From positions 1-64,000 of the forward strand of contig NZ_PPXQ01000006.1 of assembly GCF_004798585.1 (NCBI RefSeq): a DNA stretch of 64,000 nucleotides, read 5' to 3'. Below the pieces are notes generated by a model. The model did no database searches and was not told the DNA's origin. It worked only from the letters and a program-made list of their open reading frames with translations. The DNA comes from Massilia sp. Mn16-1_5 (lineage in GTDB: Bacteria; Pseudomonadota; Gammaproteobacteria; Burkholderiales; Burkholderiaceae_D). A program made the translations under genes and the position numbers. Shown piece after piece: positions 51,271 through 59,249 of the stretch; the first letter of the stretch is position 1, and every line of letters starts with the position of its first letter.

Positions 51271-52035
51271 ATGTTCACAGAACGCGTCGAGTTCCAGGGA
51301 CCCCACGGCAAACTCGCGGCCAAGCTCGATATGCCGGACGGCACGCCACGCGCCTACGGCGTCTTCGCCCATTGTTTTACCTGCAGCAAGGACGTGCTGG
51401 CGGCGAACCGCATTTCGCAAGGCCTGGCCGAGCGCGGCGTCGGCATGCTGCGCTTCGATTTCGCAGGCCTGGGCGCCAGCCATGGCGATTTTGCGGACAC
51501 GAATTTTTCCTCGAACGTGGAAGACCTGGTCGCGGCCGCCGGTTTCTTGCGCGAAAAGTTCGCCGCACCGCGCTTGCTGGTCGGGCACAGCATGGGCGGC
51601 ACCGCCGTGCTGGCTGCGGCGCACCTCATCCCCGAATCGAAGGCCGTGGTGACGATCGCCTCGCCCAGCGATCCGCATTATGTCGTCAACGCCTTGTTGT
51701 CCGAGCACCTCGATACCATCGCCCAGCTGGGCGAGGCGCGCGTCAAACTGGCGGGTCGCGATTTCAATATCCGCCAGCAGTTCGTCGAAGATGCGAGCGG
51801 GCACCAGTTGGCGGACAGGATCGCGCAGCTGGACCGTGCGCTGTTGGTGATGCATGCGCCGAACGACGATACGGTGGAGATTGCGAATGCGTTGCGGATC
51901 TTCGAGCTGGCAGCCTACCCGAAGAGCTTTGTATCGCTCGACGGGATGGATCACCTGGTGACGGGGAGGGAGGATGCAGCACAGGTGGCCGCGATGATTG
52001 CGGCGTGGAGCGGGCGGTATATCGATGGCGTTTGA
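51271..52035 (+). CDS. Alpha/beta hydrolase (OsmC-fusion type, OsmC part absent)
   Basis: 254 residues: nucleophile elbow LLVGHSMGGTAVL (Ser near 103), acid and histidine in HAPNDDTVEI and SLDGMDHLVTG. Sequence and length equal the hydrolase half of bifunctional 'alpha/beta hydrolase/OsmC' proteins (~400 residues), whose second half is a peroxiredoxin-like OsmC domain. Here the gene stops after the hydrolase, then a palindrome follows. The ATG at 51271 is chosen because the family begins there (FTERVEFQGPHGKLAAKLDM). Confidence 0.85.
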   Translation: MFTERVEFQGPHGKLAAKLDMPDGTPRAYGVFAHCFTCSKDVLAANRISQGLAERGVGMLRFDFAGLGASHGDFADTNFSSNVEDLVAAAGFLREKFAAPRLLVGHSMGGTAVLAAAHLIPESKAVVTIASPSDPHYVVNALLSEHLDTIAQLGEARVKLAGRDFNIRQQFVEDASGHQLADRIAQLDRALLVMHAPNDDTVEIANALRIFELAAYPKSFVSLDGMDHLVTGREDAAQVAAMIAAWSGRYIDGV

Positions 52036-52051
52036 ACGGGAATGCTGGCGA

Positions 52052-52137
52052 ATGGTGGGCACGGGGCGCCCACCCTACGGCGCTGCGATGGCCGGTAACG
52101 TCGAGATACCGTAGGGTGGGCGCCCCGTGCCCACCAT
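52052..52137. repeat. GTAGGGTGG palindromic element, arms outward-inward reversed
   Basis: Arms at 52052-52080 and 52109-52137 are perfect 29-bp inverted copies (ATGGTGGGCACGGGGCGCCC... and its reverse). The header GTAGGG faces inward here, whereas at 27129 it faces outward, so both tail-to-tail and head-to-head forms exist. A 28-bp spacer separates them. It lies between convergent genes. Confidence 0.85.
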
Positions 52138-52154
52138 GCCGGCGTCGATCGAGT

Positions 52155-52502
52155 TTATTCGTCGAACTCTTCCGCCAGGTTCTTCCACCCGCGGCTCTTG
52201 GCAAACGGCGCAAACTCCTCCGGCGCCTCGAGCACGATCAGCTTGCGCTCCTGCAGCCCCGGATCGCTGAGGCCGAAGTCCGGCCCCTTGTAACCGAGCG
52301 CGCGCAGGCGGTCGATGATGGCCTTCACGAGGACCTTGTCCTGGTGCAGGCCGGCCTCGATGGGTGCAGCGAAATCCACGTACACGTCGATGATCCCGTA
52401 GCCCTCGTCGAAAATGCGGATCGCCTTGACGTCGTGGGAACGGCCGGTGCTATCAACGGCCTTGAACGGGCCGGACAGTTCAATGTCGGTATCGGTAGTC
52501 AT
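52155..52502 (-). CDS. Hypothetical cytosolic protein, 115 residues
   Basis: No signal peptide or membrane helix; an alpha/beta sequence (AIRIFDEGYGIIDVYVDFAA, KAIIDRLRALGYKGPDFGLS, EAPEEFAPFAKSRGWKN). I do not recognise the family. ATG at 52502 starts MTTDTDIELSG; a start four codons earlier is less likely. It lies convergent with the alpha/beta hydrolase gene across a palindrome. Confidence 0.65.
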   Translation of the reverse strand: MTTDTDIELSGPFKAVDSTGRSHDVKAIRIFDEGYGIIDVYVDFAAPIEAGLHQDKVLVKAIIDRLRALGYKGPDFGLSDPGLQERKLIVLEAPEEFAPFAKSRGWKNLAEEFDE

Positions 52503-52529
52503 GGCATGCAGCATAGCACCGGCTATGAA

Positions 52530-52563
52530 AAAGGGGCGCCGAACCCAGGTCCGGCGCCCCTTT
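52530..52563 (-). terminator. Strong terminator after the M61 peptidase gene
   Basis: AAAGGGGCGCCG and CGGCGCCCCTTT form a perfect 12-bp stem with a 10-nt loop; read leftward it ends in TTTTTC. It starts 18 bp past the M61 stop and the run of T's is good. Confidence 0.85.
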
Positions 52564-52580
52564 ATGCAATAACGCTGAGC

Positions 52581-54482
52581 TTACTTGAGCGCCTTGTAGA
52601 TCGATTCCAGGCGGTCCGGCGTGCCGTTGATGCGTTCCAGGCGCGGGTAGCGCAGGCCGCCGTGGTAGTCGAGCGAGATCGTGCGCAGGTTGTTGCCCTT
52701 CCTGACCAGCAGTTCGATCGGCGCCTTGCTGTCCTTGGACGCCTTCACGGCCGCCTTCAGCACTTCCGGCTTGAAGACCTTGTTGTTGACCGCGACGATG
52801 GTCGTGTTGCCCGCGAGGCCGGCGCGGAAGCCGACGCCGTCCCACTGCACGTTGCTCACGCCGCCGTCGGCGCGCACCGAGAAGCCCAGCGAATAGCTGA
52901 AGTCGGCCGACTTGCTGCGGTCCTCGGCGCTCTTGATGTAATCGGTCGGGGTCTCGGTGTAGACCAGCTTCCAGCCGGCGCGCTGTAGGCCGTCGAGCGG
53001 GGCGCCCGGGCCGTGGCCGTCCAGGCGCGTGCGCAGGAAGGGCGCCCAGTCGAATTTCTGGACGCGGTTCAATGCCGCGACCACGTCCTCGAAGGTGTAG
53101 AAAACCGGCAGATAACTGCCGTCGTTGATGCCGTAGAAAGCGCGCGCGAAATCGTCGAGCGAGCGCTTGTCGCCGGAGAGTTCGCGGATCTTGGTGTCGA
53201 CGTCGAGCCAGATCAGCGCGCCTTCAGAGTAATAGTCCTCGCCGCGCTGCCAGTTGCTCCAGCCGAGGGCACGGCGGGCGATGACGATCGGGTCGTTCAC
53301 CGTGTCCTGCACTGCGCGCCATGCGCGGCCCTGCACGTTGTCGTAGCGCGCAGCGGTGGCCGCCAGCGCATCGCGTGCGCCGGCTTGCGAGACCAGGCCG
53401 GAACGCGCGCCCAGCACGCCGCCCCAGTACTGGGTCTGGCCTTCGTACACCCACAGCAGTTCGTTCTGCAGCGGAGTGTTGAAGTTCGGGACGTTCTGGC
53501 CGGCCGGGCGGCGGAACTTGCCGTTCCACGAGTGGGTGTACTCGTGCGGCAGCAGGTCGCGTCCCGCTTCGCCGCGCGCCCACTCCGTGAAGTAGCCCGG
53601 CTTGACGCCGTTCTCGCTCGACTGGTGGTGTTCGCGGCCGATGCCGCCGAAGTCGTCCGACAGCGCCAGCAGGAAGTCGTAGTGGTCGTAATGGTGCGAA
53701 CCGAAGAGTTTTTTCGCCTGGGTGACCATTGCGCGGTGGGCGGCGATCTGCTCCGGCTTGGCTTCCAGGCTCTCGGCATTGTCGGCCACGACGTTCAGCG
53801 AGACGCGCACCTTGGCGCCCGGATCGAGGTCGAACTGCTTGAAGTGGCGGCCTGCGAACAGCGGCGAGTCGATCAGGGTTTCCAGGTCGTGCGTCTTGAA
53901 CTGGACTTCGTCGCCCGTGCGGGTGGCCGTTTCCAGCGCCGTGCCGTACTGCCAGCCGGCGGGCAGCTTCAGCGAGGGCTGCACCGTGATGCGGCGCGCC
54001 ACGTAGCCGGCCGGGTACAGCGTCACCGACGGCCATTGCAGGCCGAGGATGTCCTCGGTCAGGACGATGCGGCCCTGGCTTGGATCGAGCGGCGACAGGA
54101 ACTGGTATTCCGCTTCCAGGGTCGTCACGCCTTCCGGCACGTTGACGTGGAAGGCAAAGACCTCGACCGGATCGCGCGTCCATTCCACCGGCTTGCCGTT
54201 GGCCGTGAACTTGAGGCCGGCCAGCTGTGTCAGCGGACCGCTCGGACCGTGGTTTGCCGGCAGCCATTGCGGATACAGGAAGGTCATCGGGCCCGGCTTG
54301 ACCGGCACCGTCATGTGCATGCGGAAGATCTGCTGCGTGAGGTTGGTCGCATCGACTTTCAGGACGATGGTGCCGGGGTAGGGCTGGTCGACCGGGGCAG
54401 GGACGGCGGCGTGTGCAGGGAAGGCCAGTGCGAGTGCGAGGACGAGGCTGGAAGCGGTCTTTGCAGCGAAGGAAGAGGTCAT
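52581..54482 (-). CDS. M61-family peptidase (glycyl aminopeptidase-like) with PDZ domain
   Basis: 633 residues, signal peptide (SSLVLALALAFPAHA). The zincin motif HEYTHSWNGKF (~313) has the HExxH and the trailing S-W-N typical of M61; a later Glu lies in LLWVYEGQTQYWGG. An N-terminal beta-sandwich (~40-200) and C-terminal PDZ (~510-610, SYSLGFSVRADGGVSNVQWD) complete the family plan. Such enzymes act in the periplasm and release N-terminal Gly or Ala. The 54482 ATG begins MTSSFAAK; earlier in-frame codons look non-coding. It faces the Hsp20 gene divergently. Confidence 0.92.
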   Translation of the reverse strand: MTSSFAAKTASSLVLALALAFPAHAAVPAPVDQPYPGTIVLKVDATNLTQQIFRMHMTVPVKPGPMTFLYPQWLPANHGPSGPLTQLAGLKFTANGKPVEWTRDPVEVFAFHVNVPEGVTTLEAEYQFLSPLDPSQGRIVLTEDILGLQWPSVTLYPAGYVARRITVQPSLKLPAGWQYGTALETATRTGDEVQFKTHDLETLIDSPLFAGRHFKQFDLDPGAKVRVSLNVVADNAESLEAKPEQIAAHRAMVTQAKKLFGSHHYDHYDFLLALSDDFGGIGREHHQSSENGVKPGYFTEWARGEAGRDLLPHEYTHSWNGKFRRPAGQNVPNFNTPLQNELLWVYEGQTQYWGGVLGARSGLVSQAGARDALAATAARYDNVQGRAWRAVQDTVNDPIVIARRALGWSNWQRGEDYYSEGALIWLDVDTKIRELSGDKRSLDDFARAFYGINDGSYLPVFYTFEDVVAALNRVQKFDWAPFLRTRLDGHGPGAPLDGLQRAGWKLVYTETPTDYIKSAEDRSKSADFSYSLGFSVRADGGVSNVQWDGVGFRAGLAGNTTIVAVNNKVFKPEVLKAAVKASKDSKAPIELLVRKGNNLRTISLDYHGGLRYPRLERINGTPDRLESIYKALK

Positions 54483-54614
54483 CTTGTAGTCGGTGTGGAG
54501 GACAAAACCGGACGAGTGTAGCACGCAGGACTTGCTCAAAAAGTAGCAAAATACTTTGAAACAAGAGTGCAAATAAAATTTGCAAAATGGCCTAAAAATC
54601 CGTATTTCGTATCC

Positions 54615-54640
54615 CTTGAAAACAGCTTGGCGTGGCATTA
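54615..54640 (+). promoter_or_regulatory. Sigma32-type heat-shock promoter for the Hsp20 gene
   Basis: CTTGAAA at 54615-54621 is the sigma32 -35 consensus; 12 bp later GGCATTA at 54634-54640 approximates the -10 (CCCATnT). The 12-bp spacer is one short of the usual range. It lies ~70 bp upstream of the Hsp20 ATG, a normal distance for a leader. Confidence 0.65.
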
Positions 54641-54710
54641 GATTGGTCCCAACGGATGCTCACGATGAGGTCCGTCAACTTATCGCTTAACTTTTACAAG
54701 GATATTTATC

Positions 54711-55175
54711 ATGCGTACTTTTGATCTCGCACCCCTGTACCGTTCCGCCATCGGCTTCGACCGCCTGGCCAGCCTGCTCGAGCAACGCGCCGAATCGCAG
54801 CCGAGCTATCCGCCGTATAACGTCGAACTGCTCGCCGAAGACAAGTACCGCATCGTGATGGCCCTGGCCGGCTTCACCCGCGATGAAGTGGAAATCGTCT
54901 CCGAGCGCGACACCCTGCACGTGACCGGCCGTAAGCAGAAGGACGCTACCGAGCGCACCTACCTGCACCGCGGTATCGCCGCCCGCGATTTCGAACAGCG
55001 CTTCCAGCTGGCGAACCACGTGAAGGTCACCACCGCGTCCTTCGACAACGGCATGCTGACCATCGACCTGGTGCGCGAAGTGCCTGAAGCACTCAAGCCG
55101 CGCAAGATCCAGATCGGTGATGCGAATGGCACCGTCGACAATGTTCAGCAACTGGAACAGCGTCAGGCAGCCTAA
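54711..55175 (+). CDS. Small heat-shock protein, Hsp20 family (IbpA-like)
   Basis: 154 residues. The alpha-crystallin domain runs ~35-130: PPYNVELLAEDKYRIVMALA, ITRDEVEIVSERD-type strand, DFEQRFQLANHVKVTTASFD and the conserved NGMLTIDLV. The N-terminus (MRTFDLAPLYRSAIGFDRLA) and the C-terminal RKIQIG (IxI) match the IbpA group. It holds unfolding proteins under heat for DnaK/ClpB. It has its own promoter and a strong terminator, so is monocistronic. Confidence 0.95.
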   Translation: MRTFDLAPLYRSAIGFDRLASLLEQRAESQPSYPPYNVELLAEDKYRIVMALAGFTRDEVEIVSERDTLHVTGRKQKDATERTYLHRGIAARDFEQRFQLANHVKVTTASFDNGMLTIDLVREVPEALKPRKIQIGDANGTVDNVQQLEQRQAA

Positions 55176-55205
55176 GGGCACGATGTAAGCAGTACAGTAG
55201 TAGAG

Positions 55206-55237
55206 AAAAGGGTGCCCGCAGTTGGGGTGCCCTTTTT
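55206..55237 (+). terminator. Terminator after the Hsp20 gene
   Basis: AAAAGGGTGCCC pairs with GGGTGCCCTTTT (two G-T pairs, 12-bp stem, 7-nt loop) and continues into a T5 run. Good intrinsic-terminator form. Confidence 0.85.
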
Positions 55238-55297
55238 CACGTCTCGTGGCGGACAGTTTTGTCCGGGCGACGCATTTCGATCGTTCGGCGTCCGAAC

Positions 55298-55370
55298 GCG
55301 TGGGCATGCCCACCCTACGTTACACCTCGGCCGCTGGCTGTTGCGCACCGTAGGGTGGGCATGCCCACGC
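55298..55370. repeat. GTAGGGTGG palindromic element, 22-bp arms with ATGC core
   Basis: GCGTGGGCATGCCCACCCTACG (22 bp, quoted as two halves: GCGTGGGCATGC / CCACCCTACG) at 55298-55319 and its exact reverse complement at 55349-55370. Each arm folds alone (GTGGGCATGCCCAC). The stem differs from the GCGCCCC form at 27129 but both arms carry the same change. Next to it (to ~55400) is AACGGTGCACAGACGCGGCG, related to the spacer at 27154. This covers most of the 336-bp gap between Hsp20 and DegQ. Confidence 0.85.
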
Positions 55371-55414
55371 GGGAACGGTGCACAGACGCGGCGCCCAATG
55401 GGCCTTCAGGCTTT

Positions 55415-55443
55415 CTTAAGGCAGAGCTTAAGCATGTTCTAAG
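55415..55443 (+). promoter_or_regulatory. CTTAAG repeats, candidate QseB/PmrA-type operator
   Basis: CTTAAG at 55415-55420 and 55427-55432, then CTAAG at 55439-55443, a 12-bp step. QseB/PmrA-type regulators bind CTTAA repeats, usually with an 11-bp period. The site is ~70 bp upstream of the degQ-like gene, whose operon includes a regulator of that family, so autoregulation is possible. One base off the canonical step. Confidence 0.4.
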
Positions 55444-55511
55444 ACGAATAGTCGAAACTAGCAGCATCGATACACCGTTATCAGCCAACCCTTTCATCCA
55501 GGAGCACGTCT

Positions 55512-57035
55512 ATGCAAACCGAAGGTGCAGTCACCGCCATCACCGCAAAACGTCTCACGCTGGCGCTGTGCGCAGCGGGCGTTATCGGCGGGGCGGTCGG
55601 AGCGATTACCGTCAACCATAACAATGCCACCGCCCAGGGCGCGCCGGCTGCCGTGGCGCCTGCGCCGGCACCTGTGCAAGCTCCGCCCGTGGCCGCGGGT
55701 GCCCCGGCTGCCACCGTGACCCTGCCCGACTTTACCCGCATCGCCTCGCAGAACGGCAAGGCGGTCGTGAACATCCGCGTCGTCGGCAGCACCAAGACCA
55801 GCGCGCGTGGTGGTCCGCAAATGGATCCGAACGATCCTTTCTATGAATTCTTCCGACGCTTCCAGGGCCCGCAATATCCGCGCGGCGGTGGTGGCGACGT
55901 TCCCGTTTTCGGCGCCGGATCGGGCTTTATCGTAAGCCCGGACGGCGTCATCCTGACGAATGCACACGTGGTGCAAGGCGCCAACGAAGTCACGGTCAAG
56001 CTGGCCGACCGCCGCGAATTCCGCGCCAAGGTCCTCGGCTCCGATCCCGCGACCGACGTGGCGGTGCTGAAGATCGATGCGAAAAACCTGCCGACCGTCC
56101 CGCTCGGGAACGCACGCTCGCTGCAGACCGGCGAATGGGTGCTGGCGATCGGTTCGCCCTACGGCCTGGAGTCGACCGTGACCGCCGGCGTGGTCAGCGC
56201 CACCGGCCGCAACCTGGGCAACGAAAGCCAGGTGCAGTTCATCCAGACCGACGTCGCCGTCAACCCCGGCAACTCGGGCGGCCCGCTGCTCAATACCCGC
56301 GGCGAAGTGGTCGGCATCAACTCGCAGATCTACAGCCAGACCGGCGGCTACCAGGGCCTGTCCTTCGCGATCCCGATCGACGTCGCGGCGCGCATCAAGG
56401 ACCAGATCATCGCCACCGGCAAGGTGCAGCATGCGAAACTCGGCATCGCGATCCAGGACGTAAACCAGGGCTTCGCCGATTCCTTCAACCTGGCCTCGCC
56501 GGAAGGCGCGCTGATCGCCAACGTGGAACGCGGCAGCGCCGCCGAACGCGCCGGCCTGAAGGCGGGCGACGTGGTGCGCAAGGTGAACGGCCAGGCCATC
56601 ATCGGCTCGGGCGACCTGCCGGGCATGCTGGCGGTCTCGAAACCGGGCGACAAGGTCGCGCTCGACGTCTGGCGCGACGGCAAGATCGTGCGCCTGAACG
56701 CGACCCTGGCGAACGCCAGCGACAAGGCCGCACCAAGCGAGCGCGAGGACGTGGCCGGCATCGACAAGGGCGCCAAGCTGGGCCTGGCCCTGCGTCCGCT
56801 CGACCCGACCGAACGGCGCCAGAGCGGCATCGCTTCCGGTCTCCTGATCGAGGATGCCGGCGGTCCGGCGATCGCCGCAGGCGTGCAGCCGGGCGACGTG
56901 CTGCTGTCGGTGAACGGCAAACCCGTCTCTACCGTCGAGCAGGTGCGCGACATGGTCGGCAAATCCACGAAGTCCGTGGCCTTGCTGATCCAGCGCGGGA
57001 ATGACAGAATCTTCATTCCGGTGCGGATTGGCTAA
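55512..57035 (+). CDS. DegQ/MucD-type periplasmic serine protease
   Basis: 507 residues, N-terminal membrane anchor or signal (LALCAAGVIGGAVGAITV). Catalytic triad: His in TNAHVV (~151), Asp in TDVAVLKID (~181) and Ser in NPGNSGGPLLN (~253). Two PDZ domains follow (~290-385, ~410-500). It degrades or refolds misfolded envelope proteins. The ATG at 55512 has an AGGAG box. It precedes a two-component pair by 45 bp on the same strand. Confidence 0.94.
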   Translation: MQTEGAVTAITAKRLTLALCAAGVIGGAVGAITVNHNNATAQGAPAAVAPAPAPVQAPPVAAGAPAATVTLPDFTRIASQNGKAVVNIRVVGSTKTSARGGPQMDPNDPFYEFFRRFQGPQYPRGGGGDVPVFGAGSGFIVSPDGVILTNAHVVQGANEVTVKLADRREFRAKVLGSDPATDVAVLKIDAKNLPTVPLGNARSLQTGEWVLAIGSPYGLESTVTAGVVSATGRNLGNESQVQFIQTDVAVNPGNSGGPLLNTRGEVVGINSQIYSQTGGYQGLSFAIPIDVAARIKDQIIATGKVQHAKLGIAIQDVNQGFADSFNLASPEGALIANVERGSAAERAGLKAGDVVRKVNGQAIIGSGDLPGMLAVSKPGDKVALDVWRDGKIVRLNATLANASDKAAPSEREDVAGIDKGAKLGLALRPLDPTERRQSGIASGLLIEDAGGPAIAAGVQPGDVLLSVNGKPVSTVEQVRDMVGKSTKSVALLIQRGNDRIFIPVRIG

Positions 57036-57080
57036 GACGCCTTCGCCAGCGCGGCCGGATCAGACAACGAGAGGTAAGTG

Positions 57081-57743
57081 ATGCGGCTGCTCCTGGTAGA
57101 AGACGATACGATGATTGGTGAGGTAGTGCTCGACCTGCTGAGGGCCGAGCACTACGCCGTCGACTGGGTGAAGGACGGCGAAATGGCCGACACCGCCCTG
57201 GTGCAGAACCAGAACTACGACCTGGTGCTGCTCGACCTGGGCCTGCCCCGTAAGGACGGCCTCGACGTGCTGCGTGCCATGCGCACCCGCAAGGACCGTA
57301 CTCCGGTACTGGTCGCCACCGCGCGCGACTCGGTCGCCCAGCGCATCGCCGGGCTCGACGCCGGCGCCGACGACTACGTATTAAAACCCTACGACCTCGA
57401 CGAACTGCTGGCGCGCATCCGTGCGCTGCTGCGGCGCGCCGCCGGGCGCGCCGAACCGGTCTTCGAATACAAGAACATTTCGATCAATCCCGCGACCCGC
57501 GAAACCCTGGTCGATGGCGAGCCGGTCTCGCTGTCGGCGCGCGAATGGGCGGTGCTCGAAGCGCTGGTCTCGCGTCCGGGCGCGGTGCTGTCGCGCGCCC
57601 AGCTCGAGGAAAAGCTGTACAGCTGGCGCGATGAAGTGAGCAGCAACGCGGTCGAGGTCTACATCCACGGCCTGCGCAAGAAGCTCGGCAGCGAACTGAT
57701 CCAGAACGTGCGCGGCGTCGGCTATATGGTTCCAAAAGCATGA
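57081..57743 (+). CDS. OmpR-family response regulator (QseB/PmrA-like)
   Basis: 220 residues: receiver domain (~1-115) with acidic pocket LLLVEDD, phospho-Asp in LVLLDLGLPRKDG (~51), switch Thr/Lys in VATARDS and KPYDLDEL; C-terminal winged helix (~125-218) with VEVYIHGLRKKLG. QseB/PmrA subgroup by overall sequence. The start is the ATG at 57081; an adjacent GTG three nt earlier is the alternative. It overlaps the kinase gene by 4 nt. Confidence 0.95.
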   Translation: MRLLLVEDDTMIGEVVLDLLRAEHYAVDWVKDGEMADTALVQNQNYDLVLLDLGLPRKDGLDVLRAMRTRKDRTPVLVATARDSVAQRIAGLDAGADDYVLKPYDLDELLARIRALLRRAAGRAEPVFEYKNISINPATRETLVDGEPVSLSAREWAVLEALVSRPGAVLSRAQLEEKLYSWRDEVSSNAVEVYIHGLRKKLGSELIQNVRGVGYMVPKA

Positions 57744-59062
57744 AGGTTACCCACTCGCTGCGCGGGCGCCTGTTGTGGTTCCTGCTGGCGGCCATCACCC
57801 TGGCGGCCCTGGCGCAAGCCTCGATCGCCTACCGCACGGCGCTCGACGACGCCGACCAGATCTTCGACTACCACATGCAGCAGATGGCGCTGTCGCTGCG
57901 TTCCAGCACGCCGCTATCGAACACCGAAGCGAACGAACGCGTGGAATCGGCACCCGGCAACGACGACCTCGTGGTGCAGATGTGGTCCCCCGACGGCGTG
58001 CAGGTCTTCCACAGCGTCTCTCGCGCGCGCCTGCCGCAGCGCGCGGTGCTCGGCTTTTCCAACGTGAAGGCCAACGGCACCACCTACCGCGTGTTCTCGA
58101 TCCAGACCAACAACCAGACCGTGCAGGTCGCGCAGGACCTGGCCGTGCGCCGCAACATGGCGGGTAATCTCGCCTTGCGTACGCTGGGGCCGATCGCGGT
58201 CATGATGCCGATCCTGATGCTGGTCGTGTGGTGGGTGGTCAGCGGTTCGCTCGAACCCGTGGCGCGCGTGCGCAAGCAGGTGGCGCGCAGACAAGCCGAT
58301 GACCTGTCGCCCGTGTCGGAAGCGGGCCTGCCGGACGAGGTGCGCCCGCTGGTGCACGAATTGAACCTGCTGTTCGGGCGCGTGCGCACCGCCTTCGACG
58401 CCCAGCAGCACTTCGTCGCCGACGCCGCCCACGAGCTGCGCACGCCGCTGGCCGCGCTGCGCCTGCAGGCGCAAAGCCTGGACCGTGCCGCCGATCCGGA
58501 AGCGAGAAAGGTGGCCGTCGGCCGCCTTACCGCCGGCATCGATCGCGCCACGCGCCTGGTCGAGCAGCTGCTGGTGCTGGCGCGCCAGGAAGCCTCGGCC
58601 GCCACTGGCGCTGCCCGCCAGCAGGTCGACCTGGCCGAGCTGGCGCGGCGCACGGTGGGCGACCTGGTGGGACTGGCGCAGGCCAAGGACGTCGACCTCG
58701 GCCTGCAGCACGCCGACGCCGCCTGCATCGACGGCCAGCCCGACGCCTTGCACATCCTGCTGCGCAACCTGGTCGAGAACGGCGTGAAGTACACCCCGAA
58801 CGGCGGCACCGTCGACATCGCCGTGCGCGCCGCCAAGGACAGCGTCGAGGTCGTGGTCGAGGACAGCGGTCCCGGCATCCCGCCGGAAGAACGCGAGCGC
58901 GTGTTCGACCGCTTCTATCGCGTGGCCGGCAGCGAAGCCGCCGGCAGTGGGCTGGGACTGGCGATCATCAAGGCGATCGCCGAGCGGCATGGGGCTAGCT
59001 TGAAACTCGATAAGTCGGAGCGCCTGGGCGGGCTGGCTGCGACCGTGCGCTTCCCGCTGTAG
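57740..59062 (+). CDS. Sensor histidine kinase (QseC/PmrB-like)
   Basis: 440 residues: two membrane helices (~11-30 and ~147-172) flank a ~115-residue periplasmic sensor (two-component sensor kinase N-terminal type), then HAMP-like, HisKA with the phospho-His in ADAAHELRTPLAAL (~231), and HATPase_c with NLVENGVKYTPNGG (N box), DSGPGIPPEERERVF and GSGLGLAIIK. Partner of the preceding regulator; with DegQ upstream it likely senses envelope stress. Gene ends near a palindrome. Confidence 0.95.
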   Translation: MKVTHSLRGRLLWFLLAAITLAALAQASIAYRTALDDADQIFDYHMQQMALSLRSSTPLSNTEANERVESAPGNDDLVVQMWSPDGVQVFHSVSRARLPQRAVLGFSNVKANGTTYRVFSIQTNNQTVQVAQDLAVRRNMAGNLALRTLGPIAVMMPILMLVVWWVVSGSLEPVARVRKQVARRQADDLSPVSEAGLPDEVRPLVHELNLLFGRVRTAFDAQQHFVADAAHELRTPLAALRLQAQSLDRAADPEARKVAVGRLTAGIDRATRLVEQLLVLARQEASAATGAARQQVDLAELARRTVGDLVGLAQAKDVDLGLQHADAACIDGQPDALHILLRNLVENGVKYTPNGGTVDIAVRAAKDSVEVVVEDSGPGIPPEERERVFDRFYRVAGSEAAGSGLGLAIIKAIAERHGASLKLDKSERLGGLAATVRFPL

Positions 59063-59100
59063 GGGTGGTCGAGGCCAGTGGCCTCGACCACGGGTTCATC

Positions 59101-59188
59101 GGGCGCCCCGTGCCCACCAAAACGATGCGCCAACGCGGCGCGAATATTCGGTGGGGTATTTGATGCCATTGGCATCAAATACCCCACC
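59101..59188. repeat. Degenerate palindrome fused to a perfect 18-bp hairpin
   Basis: GGGCGCCCCGTGCCCACC (59101-59118) and the spacer AACGATGCGCCAACGCGGCG are relics of the element at 27129. The right arm is replaced by GGTGGGGTATTTGATGCC-ATT-GGCATCAAATACCCCACC (59150-59188), an 18-bp perfect stem with a 3-nt loop. Such a long perfect stem should form in RNA or as a cruciform. It sits between the kinase gene and the Bug gene, both ending here. Confidence 0.75.
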
Positions 59189-59194
59189 GTACAA

Positions 59195-59226
59195 AAAAAG
59201 GGACTGGAGCAATCCAGTCCCTTTTT
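59195..59226. terminator. Bidirectional terminator between kinase and Bug genes
   Basis: AAAAAGGGACTGGA and TCCAGTCCCTTTTT form a perfect 14-bp stem with a GCAA loop; A- and T-tracts flank both sides, so it works on either strand. It serves the kinase operon (rightward) and the Bug gene (leftward). Confidence 0.9.
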
Positions 59227-59249
59227 CGTTTGCGGCTAAGCGTAGGCGT

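Noticed and set aside
52530..52563. Another member of the palindrome family
   Set aside because: The stem GGGGCGCCG has no GTAGGG tip and ends in a T-run; it is a terminator.
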